Source: an uncultured Elioraea sp. (GTDB lineage Bacteria > Pseudomonadota > Alphaproteobacteria > Acetobacterales > Acetobacteraceae). From it: a DNA stretch of 13,350 nucleotides. The DNA is taken from positions 1 through 13,350 of the forward strand of contig CALKJX010000022.1 of NCBI GenBank assembly GCA_937995555.1. The letters are read 5' to 3'. This document shows, piece by piece, positions 9,420-13,350 of the stretch (position 1 is its first letter; each line of letters begins with the position of its first letter). Below the pieces are notes generated by a model that saw only the letters and a list, made by a program, of their open reading frames with translations, searched no databases and was not told the origin of the DNA. A program made the position numbers and the translations under genes.

Positions 9420-9429
9420 GTGTCATGGT

Positions 9430-11067
9430 TCAGCCGGCAATGCCGCCCCAGGCCTCGGCGCGGAAGTCCATCGCGAAGGCGGCGGGCTGGCGCCATCGGA
9501 TCCCCTTCGGCTTGGCCGTGAAGGTCGCGTTCTGGTGCAGCACGGTGTAGGCGGGATCCTCGCGCTCGGCGATCTCGAGCATGCGGCGGAACACGACGCG
9601 TCGGCGTGCGCGATCGGTCGAGGTCTCAAGCTCGATCGCAAGGCGATTGAACTCGTCGTTGCGCCACTCGCCCTGCTGCTGCTGCGAGCCGTTCGGACCA
9701 TGCTGGGCGACCAGCGAGGAGACCGGATCGTTGAAGAGCGCCGAGTTCGACCAGTCGCGGATCGCGCGCGTCTCGTTGCGCTGCATGATCTGCTGCCAGT
9801 TCTCAACCATCTGCAGCTGGACGTTCAGCCCCACCGCCTTCCACATCTCGACGAGGATCTGGGCGGTCGCGTTCTGGTTCGTGTAGTAGTTGTTCAGGCA
9901 GCGGTACGGGATCGGATCGCCGCGATAGCCGGCCTCGCGCACGAGCCGCTGCGCCGCGGCCGGGTCATAGGCCGGCACCGTCCAGTCGGCGTGGAACATC
10001 GGACCGTAGAACTCCCACTGCAGGCCCGCCGGCACCCGCGTGCGCCCGCCCCAAAGCGAGTCGACGATCGCCTGCCGGTCGATGGCGTGGGTCATCGCGC
10101 GGCGGATGCGTGCATCGGCGAGCTGCGCGTGGTTCTTGTCGAAGACGGTCAAGCGGTGGTTGTGGATGGTGGCGCCCTGGACCTCGAAGCGCGGATTCCG
10201 TTCGATCCCGGCGATCTGGTCGGGCGGGATGTCGCAGGCGAACTGAACCTCACCCGAGAGCAGCCCGTTCACGCGGCTGGCCACCTCCGGCACTTCGATG
10301 AAGCGGATGCGGCGCAGCGGCGGGCGACCGCCCCAGTACTCGTCGTGGGCCTCAAGCACGAGTTCGACATCCGGGCGGAACTCGACGACGCGGTAGGGCC
10401 CGGTGGCGATCGGGCGGCGCGCCCAGGCGAGCCAGCTCTCGGCGGCCTCGAAGGCGCGGCGCGAGGCGATGTCGCTGCCGTAGCGGCCGATTCTCCCCTC
10501 CAACGTCACGTCCGGCACGGCGTTGACGAAGCGCACGGTGCGCGTGTTCACCGCCTCGACCCGCTCCAGCGCCGGCCAGATGCGCCGCGCGATCGCCGGC
10601 ACCTCCGGTGGCGGGGCCTTGCCGCCGGCAACAGGCGCGGCAGAGGTGACGCGCAGCGTCTCGCCCGCGAGGATCGGGCGCGTATCGCCGAACATGCGTT
10701 CGCGGCCGAAGCTGAACACCACATCCTCGACTGTGAGCGTGTCGCCGTTGTGGAACTTCACGCCCTCGCGCAGGTCGAGCTCGACGGTGCGGTCGTCGAT
10801 GCGCCGCCAGGCCGTCGCCAGCGCCGGCACCGGCCCCTGATCGCCGAGCCAGTTCCGTCCGATCAGGCTCTCCCAGATCGAGGTGTAGAACACGCGCTCG
10901 CCCACATTGGACTGCTCGCGCAGCACTTCGAGCGTGTTGCTGTTCGAGATCTTCTGCACGGCAACCACGATCGAAGGCCGCTGGTCGGCCTGGCCGATCG
11001 CGAAACGCGGCAGCGCGAGCGTGCCGGCCGTGCCGGCGAGAGCGGAGCGACGGGTCAGACGAGGCAT
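9430..11067 (-). CDS. Family-5 extracellular solute-binding protein (first of three tandem copies)
   Basis: A 545-residue SBP_bac_5 protein with an ATG at 11067, preceded by a perfect AGGAGGT. The N-terminus has LTRRSAL at 4-10, a hydrophobic stretch, and a likely cleavage after the AIG at 23-25 before Gln26; there is no lipobox cysteine. The core contains ATAWRRIDDRTVELDLREG, KFHNGDTLTVEDVVFSFG, YWGGRPPLRRIRFIEVPEVA, FACDIPPDQIA and NNYYTNQNATAQILVEMW. The last two stretches are nearly identical in the third copy. It lies 39 bases after the phosphonate monoester hydrolase gene and is followed 21 bases later by the second copy. As the first binding-protein gene with the strongest ribosome binding site it may be the most abundantly made. 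A soluble periplasmic role feeding the downstream transporter is well supported; the ligand is not known. Confidence 0.92.
   Translation of the reverse strand: MPRLTRRSALAGTAGTLALPRFAIGQADQRPSIVVAVQKISNSNTLEVLREQSNVGERVFYTSIWESLIGRNWLGDQGPVPALATAWRRIDDRTVELDLREGVKFHNGDTLTVEDVVFSFGRERMFGDTRPILAGETLRVTSAAPVAGGKAPPPEVPAIARRIWPALERVEAVNTRTVRFVNAVPDVTLEGRIGRYGSDIASRRAFEAAESWLAWARRPIATGPYRVVEFRPDVELVLEAHDEYWGGRPPLRRIRFIEVPEVASRVNGLLSGEVQFACDIPPDQIAGIERNPRFEVQGATIHNHRLTVFDKNHAQLADARIRRAMTHAIDRQAIVDSLWGGRTRVPAGLQWEFYGPMFHADWTVPAYDPAAAQRLVREAGYRGDPIPYRCLNNYYTNQNATAQILVEMWKAVGLNVQLQMVENWQQIMQRNETRAIRDWSNSALFNDPVSSLVAQHGPNGSQQQQGEWRNDEFNRLAIELETSTDRARRRVVFRRMLEIAEREDPAYTVLHQNATFTAKPKGIRWRQPAAFAMDFRAEAWGGIAG
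9855..9897. repeat. Conserved 43-bp block shared with 6611-6653 (binding-protein paralogues)
   Basis: This lies in the first binding-protein gene and has one mismatch to the block at 6611-6653, about 3.2 kb away in the third copy. It reflects gene duplication and possibly later gene conversion. Confidence 0.75.
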
Positions 11068-11076
11068 GGCGGGGGG

Positions 11077-11083
11077 ACCTCCT
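11077..11083 (-). promoter_or_regulatory. Strong Shine-Dalgarno before the first binding-protein gene
   Basis: Minus-strand AGGAGGT at 11083-11077 is fully complementary to the 16S rRNA tail and lies nine bases before the ATG at 11067. It is the strongest ribosome binding site seen in the operon, consistent with binding proteins being needed in excess over the membrane components. Confidence 0.7.
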
Positions 11084-11106
11084 GTCCTGCGGGCGTCGGG
11101 GGCAGT

Positions 11107-12675
11107 TCAGTGCGCGGGCTTGCGTTCCTCCAGCCCGTGCGGCGTGGCGCGGAAGTGGGTGAGCGTGCGCTCGGCATGACGCAGCCGGTGCGTCAGCAGC
11201 CGCTGCGCGTAGTCCTTGATGCGTGGCGCCAAGGCCGGATCGCCCGCGCGGTTCGTGAACTGGTGCGGATCATCGCGCAGATCGAAGAACAGCGGCGGCA
11301 GGCCGGCGAAATGCACGTATTTGGCCTCCGCGTCCTGGATCACGGCGAGGCTGCAATGATCCATCGCGAGCCCGAGCGCCGTTTCGGGATGCGAGTAGAA
11401 CACGTCGCGGAAATCGAACTCGTAGGTGAGCGCATCGCGCCACTCGCGCGGGGGCTCGGCTTCCAGCAACGGCAGCAGCGACCGTCCGTCGACGGCGCGC
11501 GGCACTTCGCCTCCGAGCCAGTCGAGGATGGTCGGCATCACGTCCACGCTCTCGGTGAAGGCGTCGAGGGTGCGCCCGCGCGTGGCCTCGGCCTCGGCGC
11601 GCGGGTCCTTGATGACGAGCGGGATGCGGAAGCTCTCGTCGAAGTATCCGAGCTTGCCGAGCAGCCAGTGATCACCGAGCTGCTCGCCGTGATCGGATGT
11701 GAAGATCACCAGCGTGTCGCGCCACTGGTTGGTGGCGTCGAGATAGGCGAACACCTCGCCGAGGCAGTCGTCGATCTCGGCGAGCATGCCGCAATAGGTC
11801 GCGCGCATCTGGCGCACCGACGCCTCGGACATCTCGGCCGCGAGGCCGCTTGCGCGCTGGAAGAACGAGCCTTGCGCGACCGCGCCCAGATAGTAGCCGA
11901 GCAGCGGGTGCTGCGCGCCCTCCTCTTCCGGCGAGGCCGCCCGCACCGGTGCGGCGACCTGCTCCGGCTTGACGAGGGCATGATAGGGCGCGGAAGCGAC
12001 GAAGGGCGGATGGGGGCGGTAGTAGCCGAGATGCAGGAACCAGGGCTTGCCGTTGCGGCCCTTCAGATAGGTCAGGGCGCGTTCGGTGAAGAAGGCGCTG
12101 TCGGAGAGCTCCTTCGGAATGCGTGCGGGCCGATCAGTGGCGCCGGGGACGGCGTCTTCGCCCTCGGGGAGCCAGATGTCGGCGCGGTTGGGCGGCAGCG
12201 CGTAGCCCTTCTGCGCGACCCAGCCGAAATACCCGTCCATCCCCGGCTCGAACGCGCCGACGCTGCGGAACCCCTCCATCAGGTCGCCGAGCACCAGGAA
12301 GCGCGGATCACGTGGAGAGGTCGTGCGTGGGTCGGGCGTCGTGGTGGTGTAGCCGACCAGCGCGGGGTCGTAGCCGATGGCGCGTAGTGCCTGGGCGAGG
12401 GTGAAGTGGCGGCGATCGAGCGGTACGGTGTTCTGCACCGCGCGGTGGTTCATCAGGTAGAGGCCCGTGAGCAGGCTCGCGCGTGCGGGGCCGCACGGCA
12501 CCGCGGTGGTGACGTGGTTGCGGAACGTCACGCCCTCGCGCATCAGCCGTTGGATATGGGGCAGCTCAATCGGGAGTGCGGGCGAACCCGGCATCATGTC
12601 GGCGCGCCACTGGTCGACGACGATCAGGAGGACATTGGTGGCGCGTGCGGAGGTGACGCCGGGCGTGTCGCTCAT
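11107..12675 (-). CDS. Phosphonate monoester hydrolase / phosphodiesterase (formylglycine-dependent, sulfatase fold)
   Basis: A 522-residue enzyme closely resembling, from memory, the phosphonate monoester hydrolases of Rhizobium leguminosarum and Burkholderia caryophylli (about 514 residues). Shared stretches include NVLLIVVDQWRAD, CGPARASLLTGLYLMNHRAV, GYYRPHPPFVASAPYHA, FTSDHGEQLGDH and VDVMPTILDWLGG. The sulfatase-type signature CGPAR puts the formylglycine-forming cysteine at 61. Other expected active-site residues are present: Asp21, Asn82, Tyr109, Thr111, His222, Asp328-His329 and Lys341, most of them at a constant offset of four from the numbering I recall for the Rhizobium enzyme. 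Characterised members cleave phosphonate monoesters and phosphodiesters and show promiscuous sulfatase activity. There is no signal peptide, so it is cytoplasmic. No clear Shine-Dalgarno precedes the ATG at 12675. It is the first gene of the operon, and full activity would need a formylglycine-generating system encoded elsewhere. Confidence 0.93.
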   Translation of the reverse strand: MSDTPGVTSARATNVLLIVVDQWRADMMPGSPALPIELPHIQRLMREGVTFRNHVTTAVPCGPARASLLTGLYLMNHRAVQNTVPLDRRHFTLAQALRAIGYDPALVGYTTTTPDPRTTSPRDPRFLVLGDLMEGFRSVGAFEPGMDGYFGWVAQKGYALPPNRADIWLPEGEDAVPGATDRPARIPKELSDSAFFTERALTYLKGRNGKPWFLHLGYYRPHPPFVASAPYHALVKPEQVAAPVRAASPEEEGAQHPLLGYYLGAVAQGSFFQRASGLAAEMSEASVRQMRATYCGMLAEIDDCLGEVFAYLDATNQWRDTLVIFTSDHGEQLGDHWLLGKLGYFDESFRIPLVIKDPRAEAEATRGRTLDAFTESVDVMPTILDWLGGEVPRAVDGRSLLPLLEAEPPREWRDALTYEFDFRDVFYSHPETALGLAMDHCSLAVIQDAEAKYVHFAGLPPLFFDLRDDPHQFTNRAGDPALAPRIKDYAQRLLTHRLRHAERTLTHFRATPHGLEERKPAH

Positions 12676-12850
12676 GCGCGGAGAGGTGCCAGCGCATGGT
12701 GACCCGGCGATTTCGGGTGAATGAAGCTTCGATGAACGTTGGCGCGAGCCCTGGATGACTGGCAGACATGATCCGGTCGGGCGCCCGCGTGGATCGCGAC
12801 CGAGCTGAAGCTCCGGCAGGAGGCCGTGCAGTCGTGCCGCTGACGGCACG
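12676..12850 (-). promoter_or_regulatory. Leader region of the operon, with a small inverted repeat; no convincing gene
   Basis: This stretch lies between the amidase-like remnant and the phosphonate monoester hydrolase and is the most likely place for the operon promoter. A five-base inverted repeat, ACCCG (12702-12706) and CGGGT (12714-12718) with a seven-base spacer, lies 26 bases before the ATG. A perfect eight-base palindrome GAAGCTTC is at 12723-12730. Neither can be assigned to a known regulator, and I see no convincing -35/-10 pair. The frame that runs from the amidase remnant into the hydrolase has no stop here, but its translation resembles no protein I recognise. Confidence 0.3.
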
Positions 12851-13350
12851 AGGCCGAGCGCCTGTCCGATCCCGGGAGAGGCCTCCAGGATGGGGCGCTC
12901 GGCGAAGCGTCGGCCGACCATCCGCAACCCCACCGGAAGCCCGGTGTCGGTGGCGCCGCAGCGCAGGGTGGAGGCCGGTTGCCCCGCCAGATCGAACGGC
13001 AGCGGACAGGGATGCACGGTCGCACCATCGACCATGCTCGTCGGTGTGATGGATCGTTTCGACCATTGGCGCCGCGTGTGGCATGTTCGGCGTCGACAGC
13101 AGGTCGTACTCGTCACGCACTGCGCCGAGGCGGCCGAGCGCGGCGGGCGCCGCCTCTCCCGCCAGCAGTGCCTCGATGCCGACAGCAAGCCCCGGCACCG
13201 CGAGGCGGCGAAGCTGGGGGGCCATCTCGTCACGCCGTGCGGGCGGGCCGGCGCGCAGCCGCTTGGCGAAGCCCACCAAGCAATAGGCTTCGAAGGAGGG
13301 TCGCAGCGGATCGATCACCGGGCCGATCGTCGTGATGCGCGCACCCTGTG
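12851..13350 (-). pseudogene. Amidase C-terminal part, frameshifted and partial (runs off the window)
   Basis: Entering at 13350 one frame reads QGARITTIGPVIDPLRPSFE and continues to EYDLLSTPNMPHAAP and HHTDEHGRW, which resembles the C-terminal third of amidase-signature enzymes. Near 13020-13030 the similarity jumps to a second frame one base further on: HPCPLPFDLAGQPAST, then CGATDTGLPVGLRMVGRRF. This is the usual amidase ending, so one base appears to have been gained (or two lost). Similarity fades after ILEAS near 12870, and no stop codon closes the frame before the hydrolase start; a second frameshift is possible. The catalytic Ser-Ser-Lys region lies beyond the window. Either a decaying gene or a sequencing error. 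The 12851 boundary is approximate. Confidence 0.65.

Noticed and set aside
9409..9426. Upstream ATG at 9426 as the start of the middle binding protein
   Set aside because: The GGAGA ribosome binding site lies between the two ATGs and serves 9408, and the signal peptide then aligns with its paralogues.
7636..12387. A 4.75-kb uninterrupted plus-strand open frame (1583 codons) antisense to the three binding-protein genes and most of PMH
   Set aside because: Its translation is rich in Arg, Ala, His and Asp and repeats itself exactly where the three paralogues lie opposite. It is the mirror of real minus-strand genes with G/C third positions, which removes stops from the antisense frame. It crosses several gene boundaries and matches no family I recognise.
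11107..12675. Annotation as a generic arylsulfatase
   Set aside because: It has the sulfatase CxPxR-type signature, but the whole length resembles phosphonate monoester hydrolases and carries their specific active-site residues, so the narrower call is better supported.
12755..12761. CAGTCAT on the minus strand as a Pho-box half site upstream of the PMH operon
   Set aside because: A Pho box needs a second similar heptamer 11 bases away. The neighbouring heptamers on both sides match poorly, so one half site is not evidence of PhoB control.

Overview
The window is high-GC bacterial DNA (about two thirds G+C or more by eye), almost fully coding, with a strong G/C bias at third codon positions. 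That base composition, Tat-like signal peptides on the binding proteins and the protein families present suggest an alphaproteobacterium, perhaps Rhodospirillales/Acetobacteraceae. The taxonomic placement is inference; no rRNA, tRNA or other marker is present.

Layout. Bases 1-885 (+) encode the C-terminal half of a fused two-domain permease of the 2-aminoethylphosphonate (AEP) ABC transporter family; its 5' end lies outside the window. It converges on a minus-strand run of nine genes spanning 12675 to 928. In transcription order these are: a phosphonate monoester hydrolase (PMH, formylglycine type) at 12675-11107; three tandem paralogous family-5 solute-binding proteins at 11067-9430, 9408-7837 and 7814-6189; the two Dpp/Opp-type ATPases at 6181-5186 and 5189-4200; the two permeases at 4196-3264 and 3261-2356; and a type I phosphodiesterase/nucleotide-pyrophosphatase-like hydrolase at 2346-928. 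Gaps range from a 4-base overlap to 39 bases, so this looks like a single operon. A GC-rich hairpin (893-914) sits between the two convergent stop codons. Upstream of the PMH (12676 to about 12850) is a short stretch without a convincing gene, and beyond it a frameshifted C-terminal part of an amidase runs off the window at 13350.

How it fits together. The operon couples one Dpp/Opp-like importer, carrying three alternative binding proteins, to two unrelated hydrolases of the alkaline phosphatase superfamily, one at each end. The PMH has no signal peptide, so its substrate is probably imported intact by the transporter and split in the cytoplasm. PMH acts on phosphonate monoesters and phosphodiesters in vitro, but to my knowledge its natural substrate is unknown. 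With a 2-aminoethylphosphonate-type permease next door, the locus reads as a candidate uptake-and-hydrolysis system for organophosphonate esters or phosphodiesters. The individual family calls are strong; the shared pathway is inference from gene order.
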